From Scatonaster sp045598705 (GTDB lineage Bacteria; Bacillota; Clostridia; Saccharofermentanales; Saccharofermentanaceae): 35,617 bases of DNA. Location: the NCBI GenBank assembly GCA_045598705.1, contig JAZLMM010000041.1, positions 1 to 35,617 on the forward strand, written 5' to 3'. Shown here in pieces: positions 1 to 7,400 of this stretch (position 1 is the stretch's first letter; each line of letters starts with the position of its first letter). A model generated the notes under the pieces. That model was given only the letters and a program-made list of their open reading frames with translations, searched no databases and was not told the DNA's origin. A program made the translations under genes and the position numbers.

Positions 1-63
1 TATATTGGCCGAGAAGAGATCATGCGTAAAGCAGATGCTGCAATTCACAAACTTCTTGGATAA
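1..63 (+). CDS. C-terminal end of an unidentified protein (partial)
   Basis: An open frame enters from the left edge in frame 1 and ends at a TAA at 61-63. The 20 visible residues are helical-looking and end in AAIHKLLG. They are too few to name a family. The frame is open from the first base, which is weak evidence because 21 codons can be open by chance. A tRNA promoter follows within about 30 bases of the stop, so this gene ends an upstream transcription unit. Confidence 0.4.
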   Translation, partial: YIGREEIMRKADAAIHKLLG

Positions 64-94
64 AGCTCTTTCGAAAATAAATTTCAAAAAGATA

Positions 95-122
95 TTGCAT
101 TCTCTATATGGAATGGTATAAT
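95..122 (+). promoter_or_regulatory. Promoter for tRNA-Pro
   Basis: A perfect -10 TATAAT (117-122) is preceded by an extended TGG and, 16 bases further up, by a weak -35 TTGCAT (95-100). Transcription would begin near 129, about ten bases before the tRNA. Motifs are seen directly; promoter activity is inferred. Confidence 0.6.
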
Positions 123-139
123 AAGTCTCGCGAAAGCAA

Positions 140-215
140 CGAGGTGTAGCGCAGTTGGTAGCGTACGTGCTTTGGGAGCATGGGGTCGCAGGTTCGAACC
201 CTGTCACCTCGACCA
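140..215 (+). tRNA. tRNA-Pro (anticodon UGG), CCA encoded
   Basis: The acceptor stem pairs CGAGGTG (140-146) with CACCTCG (205-211), followed by A and an encoded CCA at 213-215. The anticodon arm is CGTGC/GCATG around the seven-base loop TTTGGGA (171-177), giving anticodon TGG at 173-175, which reads CCA and related proline codons. The T arm has the usual GGTTCGAACC. All arms are intact. Confidence 0.97.
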
Positions 216-216
216 T

Positions 217-254
217 TAGAAAGCCATATTTCTAGGGATTTCTTATTTTTTATA
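217..254 (+). terminator. Weak intrinsic terminator after tRNA-Pro
   Basis: A six-base stem, TAGAAA/TTTCTA (217-222 with 229-234), is followed by a T-rich run that reaches about 254. The stem is AT-rich and short, so it is a modest candidate. Confidence 0.35.
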
Positions 255-350
255 GGACAGCTTTGGGTCAATTTCTTAATATATGTCTCGATGTGTGGGG
301 TACTGACGGAATCGTTTTTCTCTCTGAAAGAGATAAGAAACAAATCAGAA

Positions 351-410
351 AGGCTGCCTCAGAGAAGAATGGTTAGCATATTGCCAACGAGCATTTCTTT
401 GAGACAGCCT
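351..410 (-). terminator. Long inverted repeat, candidate terminator of the potABCD operon
   Basis: Fifteen-base arms AGGCTGCCTCAGAGA (351-365) and TCTTTGAGACAGCCT (396-410) pair with two mismatches across a 30-base loop. Read on the minus strand it lies about 30 bases beyond the lipoprotein stop codon and is followed by a T-rich but interrupted tract. The core GGCTGCCTC/GAGACAGCC recurs at 28710-28747 with the same C-A mismatch, so this may be a dispersed repeat used as a terminator. Confidence 0.5.
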
Positions 411-442
411 ATCGATTACGAGTGGATGCGATTCTTCCGAAT

Positions 443-1000
443 TTACGGCTTCGGATAATTGATGAGATCTAAGAACATATCAATGAGTGCCTTGTCACTA
501 TATACGTGTTCGGAATTATCATTCGATACAACGATTACTGTATTGTCTTTCTGATAGATTCCACCATAGAATTGAATGCCATACTTCTCAAAGTCAATGA
601 GTATATAACCATAGTCATCAAAGAGCTTGATCTCGCACTCTTCCTTGCGTTTGTCACGTGAGAGATTGTTATGATCTCCAAAATAGGAATCAATGTAATA
701 GTGAGCAAAGTCAGCAGAAGAATACTCGATATATGAGAAAAGAATACCATTCTTCTGAGCAATCAGAGCATATTTGCTTCCTTCGCCGAAATGATCGTCC
801 ATCACGGTGGACAATGGATCATTATCCTCGAAGACCATAATCTCGTCTGCATGCACGTCGATGCCGTCTAAAGCCTTGGAAAACTCTTGTCGACTTACTT
901 TCTCGAACGTCTTGACTTTCTTCTTACAAGCACCTACAGAAAGTGCGATTGTAAGAAGCAAAATACTGGCAAGTACTTCTCTTGATTTAGTTCTCATCAT
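443..1000 (-). CDS. Small secreted lipoprotein of unknown function
   Basis: The 185-residue protein starts with a basic n-region, a hydrophobic stretch (about residues 10-23) and a lipobox ending SVGAC, so Cys25 is the probable lipidated residue after cleavage by signal peptidase II. The rest is a soluble mixed acidic domain rich in Tyr, Phe and Asp with no motif I recognise. An AGGAGAGGGG ribosome site sits before two consecutive ATG codons; the first is used here. It begins 39 bases after the potD stop on the same strand with no terminator between, so it is probably the last gene of the transporter operon. A role in the transporter is possible but unproven. Confidence 0.75.
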   Translation of the reverse strand: MMRTKSREVLASILLLTIALSVGACKKKVKTFEKVSRQEFSKALDGIDVHADEIMVFEDNDPLSTVMDDHFGEGSKYALIAQKNGILFSYIEYSSADFAHYYIDSYFGDHNNLSRDKRKEECEIKLFDDYGYILIDFEKYGIQFYGGIYQKDNTVIVVSNDNSEHVYSDKALIDMFLDLINYPKP

Positions 1001-1039
1001 TTTCCCCTCTCCTTTTTCGTTGGGTAGCAGTGCCGTGTT

Positions 1040-2548
1040 TTAGGAAAACTGGCGGGCTTCACGTTTCTTTCGAATAGTAAAAGAAACTAGAAGTGCAAAG
1101 ATGCACGCGGCAAGCGCCCAGCCCCATACTGGTACATTCTTAATGTTATAGCAACGAACATTAATCCACATTTGGTTGGTTGCTTTGCTAACTTCCTCAT
1201 TGAAGTATACCATGATGGAAGCACGTTGCAAAACTTCTTCAGATGGATATTGTGCACTAAGTTGCCTTTTCAGCTGTTCTTCTGGAACGGTTAGGACATA
1301 ATCTTCAGGATCATCTTCCTCTGAGGCGAAGAATAGGGCGACTGAATAGTCTATAGGATTCTCTTCGTCTTCTTCTGCACCATAGTTCCAATCGAGATAC
1401 TCTAAGATTCTTCCATCTTCGGATGCAGAGATAACGGATGTGTAGCCAATGTAGTACATATTGCGGATGGCATTATCCGGACGGGAAACGAAGTTGATGA
1501 AGGCTTCCGCTGCTTTCTGACGTTCTGAATTTCCCTCTACGCCACACTTGAGCATGACCCAACCATCGAAGTATACATTTGTCACTTCTTCCGGAACGGC
1601 CCACTCTAGATAGAAATCATCCTCGTCAGACAAGTCTAAGGTGTAGACGGCATCACCTGACCACTGCAGATTTGCTACAACTTTGCCAGTAACCATATCA
1701 GCTTTGCCTGAGTCGGTCTCAAAGGAGTAAAGATTATCTTTGGCAGACTGCAAGTAGTCTTGAACTTTCTGAATCATTTCTGGTGAAGTGTCGTTCATTA
1801 CATCTTGAAGTTTCTGCGCGTAATCAGGATCATTTCGGAAAGAGTCCGACATCAGCAATTCAGATTGAACCGCACCAACTGTAGCAAAGTAGGAATCGCG
1901 TACGTTATCCTTAATGGTCACCTGGTGTGCAAACTTCTCGTTGTCCATGAGATGCCAGGTGGAGGCTTCTTCACGGGAGACGATTTCCGGGTTATAGACA
2001 AAACCTGTTACACCCCACATATAGCCAGCCGCATAGCGACTCCATTTCTCACCGTTGATCTCGTGTGTTTCAAAGATATTGCGGATATAAGGGGAGACGC
2101 CCTTAACATAGTAGTTATACTCATTGCTTTCATCGAAGAAATCATCTGACAACGGCTGTACACGATCCTCGGCCATAAGCTTCATAATCATGTACTCGGA
2201 TGGGCAAACAAGATCGTACACATCACCAAGTGTCAGCATGTTATAGAGGTCTTCGTTGGTGCCGAATGTGGAATACTCTACGCGAACGCGTGTACCATAT
2301 GTCTCATAGTACCATTCTTCGAAATCTTCAACCAAAGCGTTCTCGCCGAAGATATCACCACTATCAAGATCAATCAAATCGCTATCTTCCCAGCCTCCCT
2401 CATCGATATATTCTTCCCAGTTACAGATGCGGAGGACGACTTCGTCGCTGGACGCCTGAACTTTGGCGTTGGAGAAAGTGGGCGTCATCAGTGGAAGAAA
2501 TAGAAGGCTCAGCAAAGCTGCAGTGATTTTTAGAGAAGTCTTCTTCAT
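1040..2548 (-). CDS. potD: PotD-like polyamine ABC transporter substrate-binding protein, membrane-anchored at the C-terminus
   Basis: Extracellular binding subunit of a spermidine/putrescine-type importer. An N-terminal signal peptide (about residues 1-33, ending near VQAS) lacks a lipobox Cys. The mature start LRICNWEEYID matches the conserved PotD beginning, and the later regions YAAGYMWGVTGFVYN and NLQWSGDAVY are typical of the family. At 502 residues it is well above the roughly 350 usual for PotD: there is an acidic insertion after residue 45 and an extra C-terminal portion. Residues about 473-495 form a hydrophobic helix (WALAACIFALLVSF) followed by RKKREAR, a membrane anchor that probably replaces the lipid anchor. 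The ATG overlaps the potC stop by four bases, implying coupled translation. The exact ligand (polyamine, or another small amine) cannot be read from the sequence. Confidence 0.88.
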   Translation of the reverse strand: MKKTSLKITAALLSLLFLPLMTPTFSNAKVQASSDEVVLRICNWEEYIDEGGWEDSDLIDLDSGDIFGENALVEDFEEWYYETYGTRVRVEYSTFGTNEDLYNMLTLGDVYDLVCPSEYMIMKLMAEDRVQPLSDDFFDESNEYNYYVKGVSPYIRNIFETHEINGEKWSRYAAGYMWGVTGFVYNPEIVSREEASTWHLMDNEKFAHQVTIKDNVRDSYFATVGAVQSELLMSDSFRNDPDYAQKLQDVMNDTSPEMIQKVQDYLQSAKDNLYSFETDSGKADMVTGKVVANLQWSGDAVYTLDLSDEDDFYLEWAVPEEVTNVYFDGWVMLKCGVEGNSERQKAAEAFINFVSRPDNAIRNMYYIGYTSVISASEDGRILEYLDWNYGAEEDEENPIDYSVALFFASEEDDPEDYVLTVPEEQLKRQLSAQYPSEEVLQRASIMVYFNEEVSKATNQMWINVRCYNIKNVPVWGWALAACIFALLVSFTIRKKREARQFS

Positions 2549-3360
2549 ACTTTGCTCCTTTCACTGCGGGATGCCGCAGAATTATGTCGAATCGTATAGA
2601 GATTCATAGATAGGACGATGAGCAGTACCAGTACGAAGATGACGGTGGACAGTGCCCAGAGCGCTGTTTTGATCTCAGTGTGAGAGCCTCTTGTTGCATT
2701 GACGACGTAGGTGCTGATGGTATCAAATGTTGCAGGCTTGGTGTATGTTGCGATGAAATAATCATCCAGCGACAGTGTAACCGCCAGCATGAATCCGGAC
2801 ACGATGCCTGATACAATCTGAGGAATGATTACTTTGAACAGGGCCTTAATCGGCGTAGCACCCAGATCCAGTGCAGCTTCGTAGAGACTAGAATCCATCT
2901 GTTTCAGTTTTGGCATGACAGATAGGTAAACAAATGGTGCAGAAAGGACGGTGTGCCCGATGACCAATGGAATATAGGTCTCTTTGCTGATGCCAAATAC
3001 TACAACAATGAGAATACAGGCAGAGAAGCCGGTTACTACATCAGCGTTGATGACTGGAATCTGGTTTACAGAATTGTAAATTCGACTGACCCGAGACTTC
3101 GAATAGAAGGAACCGATTGCACCGAGTGTACCAAGAATGGTTGCCAACAAGGAAGAGACAAGTGCGAGCATAATCGTACTCAGAATCATCTCGCGAAGTT
3201 CGTCTGTAGTGAACAGAGTCACATAGTTGTGCAACGAGAATGATTGGAAAGCACCAATCTGCGAGGCGTTGGTGAAACTGTAGAAGGCCAGAATCAGTAT
3301 CGGCGCATAAAGGAATAGTAACATAAAGCTAATAAATACAGGAGTTAATACTTTTCTCAT
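2545..3360 (-). CDS. potC: PotC-like ABC transporter permease
   Basis: Inner-membrane permease of the polyamine-type importer; 271 residues with about six hydrophobic helices, the normal size. The cytoplasmic EAA loop that docks on the ATPase is visible as EAALDLGATPIKALFKVIIP. The first helix (FISFMLLFLYAPILILAFYSF) and the DDYFIATY segment are characteristic of PotC. Its ATG overlaps the last codons of potB by four bases and its stop overlaps the potD start by four bases, so the three genes are translationally coupled. Confidence 0.93.
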   Translation of the reverse strand: MRKVLTPVFISFMLLFLYAPILILAFYSFTNASQIGAFQSFSLHNYVTLFTTDELREMILSTIMLALVSSLLATILGTLGAIGSFYSKSRVSRIYNSVNQIPVINADVVTGFSACILIVVVFGISKETYIPLVIGHTVLSAPFVYLSVMPKLKQMDSSLYEAALDLGATPIKALFKVIIPQIVSGIVSGFMLAVTLSLDDYFIATYTKPATFDTISTYVVNATRGSHTEIKTALWALSTVIFVLVLLIVLSMNLYTIRHNSAASRSERSKV

Positions 3361-4148
3361 AACAAAGCACCCCCTCTGACAGATGATTCGTCTGATTCAA
3401 ACGAATTGGAGAATAGTGTGAACAGGCAAATGATCAAGAGTAGAACAAGGGCGATGAGCGAACCACCGTGCCAGTTGTCGGAAGAGAAGTAGCTACCGAT
3501 TAAGCTACCCATGATGTATGTGCTGTTATAGAGCATATCCAGAACGACGTAGTTGGTCATAGCAGGCAGAAATACCATTGAGACACCGCTTACGATGCCA
3601 GGAACTGACATCGGGAGTGTGACGTGAAGGAAAGCACGCAATGGCGAGGCGCCGAGGTCGCGAGCGGCTTCTGTCAGTGATTTAGGTAATTTCACGATGA
3701 CGTTATAAATTGGCAAAATCATGAAAGGCAGGAAGTCGTAAGTCATGCCCAGCACAGAGTTGAGGAAAGGATATGCGGAGAGATTTCCCTCAATGACATC
3801 CAAGATCTCTTTCAGTGCGGTGATACGTAGGGAGAAGTTGATCCACATCGGCATCACAAAAATCATGATGACGACACTCTTGGCCTTGATACGACTTGTT
3901 GCGAGAAAATAGGCAGTCGGATATGCAAGCAGAAGACAGAATAGTGTCGTAACGAAAGATAATGCAAATGAGTAACAAAGTGTGCCCAATGCGTTCGGAT
4001 CTGTGTAGAATCCGGTAAAATTACTTACAGTGAATTGCCCATCACCATTGGTGAATGCGTAGTAGAACAGCACGAGAAGCGGTGCGACTACGAATAGCAA
4101 CAGGAATACGGCATATGGTATTCCTAAGACTTTTCTAGAAAACTTCAT
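3357..4148 (-). CDS. potB: PotB-like ABC transporter permease
   Basis: Second permease of the importer; 263 residues with about six membrane helices. The EAA loop reads EAARDLGASPLRAFLHVTLP, and the DFLPFMILPIY segment is typical of PotB. It starts 12 bases after potA and overlaps potC by four bases. PotB and PotC together form the heterodimeric channel driven by PotA. Confidence 0.93.
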   Translation of the reverse strand: MKFSRKVLGIPYAVFLLLFVVAPLLVLFYYAFTNGDGQFTVSNFTGFYTDPNALGTLCYSFALSFVTTLFCLLLAYPTAYFLATSRIKAKSVVIMIFVMPMWINFSLRITALKEILDVIEGNLSAYPFLNSVLGMTYDFLPFMILPIYNVIVKLPKSLTEAARDLGASPLRAFLHVTLPMSVPGIVSGVSMVFLPAMTNYVVLDMLYNSTYIMGSLIGSYFSSDNWHGGSLIALVLLLIICLFTLFSNSFESDESSVRGGALL

Positions 4149-4160
4149 GTCCGTTACTCC

Positions 4161-5600
4161 TTACTTCTTTACGGTAAACTTCATTTTCTCAATCGGCAGG
4201 ATCAGACCAACATGGTCGTCCATGTTCCAAAGGTATTCATCATCGACAATGAAATCCTGACCAACTTCGGTATTGACAACATAACTATAGTGATCGCCTT
4301 TATAAATCAGGCTGGTGATGACACCTTCGACAAGGCTTTCTTCGACGTTGTCTGTCATCTTAATGTCGCATGGCTCAATGGCTGCAATGATACGAATCTT
4401 AGTCGGATCTATAATCTCGCCATTGGCATCTACCAACTGCTTATCTTCGTTACGGCGACTTCCGCGAATAATCTTTGTCAGACTGGTATCTAGGATAGTT
4501 CCGTTATACTCCAGACGGTGGTCACGATTCATATCTACGTTGAAGTAGTTGGTGTTATCATCTGCAATCATGATGTGGATGCCGTCTGGTTCAACCAGAA
4601 GACCTACCTCGTCACCGATCTTTGCACTTTTTGTGCTCTGGATGATCATCTCATATCGACCGGATTCAACGGTAATTGCATAATGCATACCTTTGAAGAT
4701 AACATCGGTGACCTGGCCCTTGATCTGACCTTCAGACGGGGCGACGATCTGGACGTCTTCTGGACGAATGACTGCTGTAATTTGGGTGCCCTCTTTCACA
4801 TCATCTACGGTGACGAATTCACCGCCGGCAAAACGTGCCTTCATGGAACCTGTCATGATGCCATTGAAGATGTTGCTCTCACCGATAAAGTCGGCGACAA
4901 AAGTATTCTTTGGCTCGTTATAGATGTCTTCAGGAGAACCGATCTGCTGAATCTCGCCTGCGGACATGACTACGATCTTATCAGACATCGTCAATGCTTC
5001 TTCCTGATCATGGGTAACGTAGATAAAGGTGATACCAAGTTCGCGATGCATATTCTTCAATTCAAGTTGCATCTCTTTTCTCATCTTCAGGTCCAATGCA
5101 CCCAGTGGCTCGTCAAGTAGCAGAATCTCGGGCTTGTTGACCAATGCACGGGCGATCGCAACACGCTGTTGCTGACCACCGGACAAAGTGGAGACGCTAC
5201 GCCGCTCGAAACCTTCCAAATCAACAAGTTCAAGAACCTTCTTGACTTGTTTCTTGATTTCGGACTTAGGAGTTTTCTTCTGCTTTAAGCCGAAAGCAAT
5301 GTTCTCATAGATATTCATGTGCGGAAAAAGTGCATAACGCTGAAACACTGTGTTGATTGGACGAATGTGTGGCGGAAGATGTGAGATATCCTCGCCGTTT
5401 AATAGAATTTCGCCACTTGTAGGCGTCTCAAATCCTGCAATCATGCGAAGTGTAGTCGTTTTACCACATCCGGAAGGTCCTAAGAACGTGACAAATTCGC
5501 CACGCTTGATTTCTAGATTGAAGTCTGTGACTGCAGCAAACCCGTCTTCGAACGACTTGGTAATATGCTTCAGTTCGATAATGTTTTCACTGTTTTCCAT
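4161..5600 (-). CDS. potA: PotA-like ABC transporter ATPase with an extended double TOBE-type tail
   Basis: ATP-hydrolysing subunit of the importer. All catalytic motifs are present: Walker A GPSGCGKTT, Q-loop in NTVFQRYALFPH, signature LSGGQQQRVAIARAL, Walker B ILLLDEPLGALD and switch His in THDQEEA. The ATPase core occupies roughly residues 1-240. At 479 residues the protein is about 100 longer than a typical PotA. The tail seems to hold two related TOBE-type units, one with GMHYAITVESG and DEVGLLVEP, the other with GDHYSYVVNTE and DHVGLILPIE. TOBE domains in this family bind ligands or regulate activity, so a second copy could add a regulatory site (inference). It starts 38 bases after the regulator gene, with AGAGAGGG as ribosome site. 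Confidence 0.93.
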   Translation of the reverse strand: MENSENIIELKHITKSFEDGFAAVTDFNLEIKRGEFVTFLGPSGCGKTTTLRMIAGFETPTSGEILLNGEDISHLPPHIRPINTVFQRYALFPHMNIYENIAFGLKQKKTPKSEIKKQVKKVLELVDLEGFERRSVSTLSGGQQQRVAIARALVNKPEILLLDEPLGALDLKMRKEMQLELKNMHRELGITFIYVTHDQEEALTMSDKIVVMSAGEIQQIGSPEDIYNEPKNTFVADFIGESNIFNGIMTGSMKARFAGGEFVTVDDVKEGTQITAVIRPEDVQIVAPSEGQIKGQVTDVIFKGMHYAITVESGRYEMIIQSTKSAKIGDEVGLLVEPDGIHIMIADDNTNYFNVDMNRDHRLEYNGTILDTSLTKIIRGSRRNEDKQLVDANGEIIDPTKIRIIAAIEPCDIKMTDNVEESLVEGVITSLIYKGDHYSYVVNTEVGQDFIVDDEYLWNMDDHVGLILPIEKMKFTVKK

Positions 5601-5638
5601 TTGATTTACCCTCTCTTTATATAAATAGATTTTTGTAA

Positions 5639-6196
5639 TTAAAACGATGGTGGTGTGCTGACCCAGATTATCTTCGCAGGTCGCTTGCCTGGATTCTCGA
5701 GATAATGCGAGCGGTCTGCTTCAAAATAGAAGCTCTCACCAGTCTTTACCTCTTTCTTTCGATCACCTCGATGAAGGATAACCCGACCGGACAGTACATA
5801 GCCGAATTCTTCGCCGTTGTGAGGTGTATCTTCCTCGGTTTTCTGACCGGGTTGAATGGTCATGAGAATTGGCTCCATCTGGTTGGACTGGGCGGAAGGA
5901 ACGACCCAACAGGTAACATTTCCACCGTCATCGGTTTTCTCGAAATAGTCTTCTGTGCGAAAAACAATCTGTTCTTGGTTATCTTCCTTAAAAAACTCGG
6001 AAGGAGTAGTGCCCAGACACTCGATCAGATCGAAAAGTGTCACGACAGACGGCGAAACCTGCCCGTTTTCAAGCTGACAGATAAATCCCTTGGTTAATTC
6101 TGCGCGGTCGGCGAGCTCCTGTTGTGTCAAACCATACTGTTTTCTAAGGTTCTTCAGCTTTAGACCAATCATGGCATTCGCAGTATCTACATCCAT
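5639..6196 (-). CDS. XRE-cupin transcriptional regulator (PuuR type)
   Basis: Probable regulator of the adjacent importer. The N-terminal half is an XRE-type helix-turn-helix (LRKQYGLTQQELADRAELTKGFICQLENG), where the QQELADRAELTKGFICQLE stretch forms the DNA-reading helices. The C-terminal half is a cupin barrel with HNGEEFGYVLSGRVILH and a later SHYLENPGKRPAKIIWV. This fold combination commonly controls polyamine or amino-acid transport and senses a small metabolite in the cupin. The start is placed at the ATG at 6194-6196 because AAAGG lies nine bases upstream; a TTG at 6203-6205 in the same frame is too close to that site. It leads the pot operon, and paired repeats around its promoter suggest autoregulation. 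Confidence 0.88.
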   Translation of the reverse strand: MDVDTANAMIGLKLKNLRKQYGLTQQELADRAELTKGFICQLENGQVSPSVVTLFDLIECLGTTPSEFFKEDNQEQIVFRTEDYFEKTDDGGNVTCWVVPSAQSNQMEPILMTIQPGQKTEEDTPHNGEEFGYVLSGRVILHRGDRKKEVKTGESFYFEADRSHYLENPGKRPAKIIWVSTPPSF

Positions 6197-6247
6197 AGCC
6201 AACAACCTTTCTGCATTCTAATTCTAAACCTGTTATTTACGATTACT

Positions 6248-6313
6248 AAACAAACAGTATGATTATAACGCGATTAAACTCTGAGTCAAGTATAAATAAA
6301 CAAATAGTGTCAT
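6248..6313. promoter_or_regulatory. Paired direct repeats, candidate operators for the XRE-cupin regulator
   Basis: Two 16-base copies, AAACAAACAGTATGAT (6248-6263) and AAACAAATAGTGTCAT (6298-6313), match at 13 positions and start exactly 50 bases apart. They bracket the minus-strand promoter at 6262-6289: one overlaps the end of the -10, the other lies just upstream of the -35. Fifty bases is close to five helical turns, so two bound dimers would face the same side. Operator function is inferred. Confidence 0.55.
6262..6289 (-). promoter_or_regulatory. Promoter of the regulator-potABCD operon
   Basis: On the minus strand, -35 TTGACT (complement of 6284-6289) and a perfect -10 TATAAT (complement of 6262-6267) are 16 bases apart. 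The start point would be near 6255, inside the first direct repeat and about 60 bases before the regulator ATG. Confidence 0.75.
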
Positions 6314-6383
6314 TTTTGTATGCTTATTATCTTTAGCATTTGTGAAGCATAAGAGATGGAGCGAGAAGAAGAAAGGAATTAGA

Positions 6384-6411
6384 TTGACACCTCATGTTTA
6401 ATGTATATAAT
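6384..6411 (+). promoter_or_regulatory. Promoter of the AEP biosynthesis operon
   Basis: A consensus -35 TTGACA (6384-6389) and consensus -10 TATAAT (6406-6411) are separated by 16 bases. It is one of the best matches in the window to the housekeeping sigma factor. Transcription would begin near 6418, 50 bases before the first start codon. Confidence 0.82.
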
Positions 6412-6467
6412 TAAACTGTTCATTTTCAAACGAGAATCATATAGAAATGAACAAAAGGAGTGCGCTT

Positions 6468-7358
6468 ATGTCATTGTCCAGAAAACAGTTTGATATCCTT
6501 GTTGCTATGGTTGAATCCCCATCATCACTGTCTCAGAGGGACTTAGAGAATGTGACGGGTCATTCCCTTGGTACCATTAATAAAGTGTGCAAAGAATTAA
6601 CCGAACAGGCATTAATTCTGAACGGAAAGGTGACAGAGAAAGGAATCATGGTTTTGGAGCCGTACCGTGCGAAGCGTGCGATTTTTATTGCAGCTGGATT
6701 TGGCTCTAGAATGGTTCCAATCACGCTGAATACTCCGAAACCGTTGGTTCGTGTTCATGGTAAACGCATTATCGATACGCTTCTGGATGCAGTATTGGAG
6801 GCAGGAATCGAGGAAATCTATATTGTACGTGGTTATCTGGGTGAACAGTTCGATCAATTGCTCTATAAGTATCCAATGGTTCATTTCATGGATAATCCGG
6901 TCTATAACGAAGCCAACAACATTTCCAGCTCCATGATTGCAAGGTCTTTGCTTTCCAATGCTTACGTATTTGAAGCGGACCTCCTGCTTTCCAATCCGAA
7001 GATCATTACAAAGTATCACTATACTTCTGATTTCCTTGCTATTCCCGTTGAACGTACAGACGACTGGTGTTTCGTAGTAAAGGACGGTGTCATCCGCGAA
7101 GAGAAGGTTGGCGGTGAGAATTGCTGGCAGATGGTTGGTATTTCCTACTGGGATCAGAAAGATGGCGAGAAGCTGTCGACAGATATTGAGAAAGTTTTTA
7201 CAGGTCCAGGTGGACGTGAACGTTACTGGGAGCAGGTACCGCTTGTGTACTGCAAGGAGAACTATCAAGTTGCGGTGCGTGCCTGCCAGGCTGAAGATAT
7301 TGTAGAAATTGATACATTCCGTGAGCTCAAGGAAATCGATAAGTCATACGATGTATGA
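6468..7358 (+). CDS. pntC: Winged-helix / CTP:2-aminoethylphosphonate cytidylyltransferase (PntC/LicC-like)
   Basis: Predicted to activate AEP with CTP to give CMP-AEP. Residues about 1-70 form a MarR-like winged helix (LSRKQFDILVAM ... SLGTINKVCKELTEQALI). The remainder is a LicC-type nucleotidyltransferase: the nucleotide loop reads AAGFGSRMVPITLNTPKPLV, and an Asp in VFEADLLLS is a likely metal ligand. By sequence alone the substrate could be phosphocholine, but every other gene in the operon makes AEP, and LicC-like enzymes beside AEP genes are known to be PntC. The start at 6468 is chosen because AAAGGAG lies seven bases upstream; an in-frame ATG at 6447 has no such site. It leads the operon 42 bases ahead of phnW. 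The fused winged helix may be regulatory. Confidence 0.8.
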   Translation: MSLSRKQFDILVAMVESPSSLSQRDLENVTGHSLGTINKVCKELTEQALILNGKVTEKGIMVLEPYRAKRAIFIAAGFGSRMVPITLNTPKPLVRVHGKRIIDTLLDAVLEAGIEEIYIVRGYLGEQFDQLLYKYPMVHFMDNPVYNEANNISSSMIARSLLSNAYVFEADLLLSNPKIITKYHYTSDFLAIPVERTDDWCFVVKDGVIREEKVGGENCWQMVGISYWDQKDGEKLSTDIEKVFTGPGGRERYWEQVPLVYCKENYQVAVRACQAEDIVEIDTFRELKEIDKSYDV

Positions 7359-7400
7359 CAGTGATTTTGCCACATCTTCGTACACGATAGGAGCAGTAAT

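Noticed and set aside
180..458. Open frame overlapping the tRNA-Pro gene and running right
   Set aside because: It begins inside the tRNA, has no ribosome site, and the product looks like translated structural and non-coding DNA.
1805..2149. Open frames on the plus strand inside the pot genes
   Set aside because: All lie fully antisense to well-supported pot genes and lack ribosome sites or domains.
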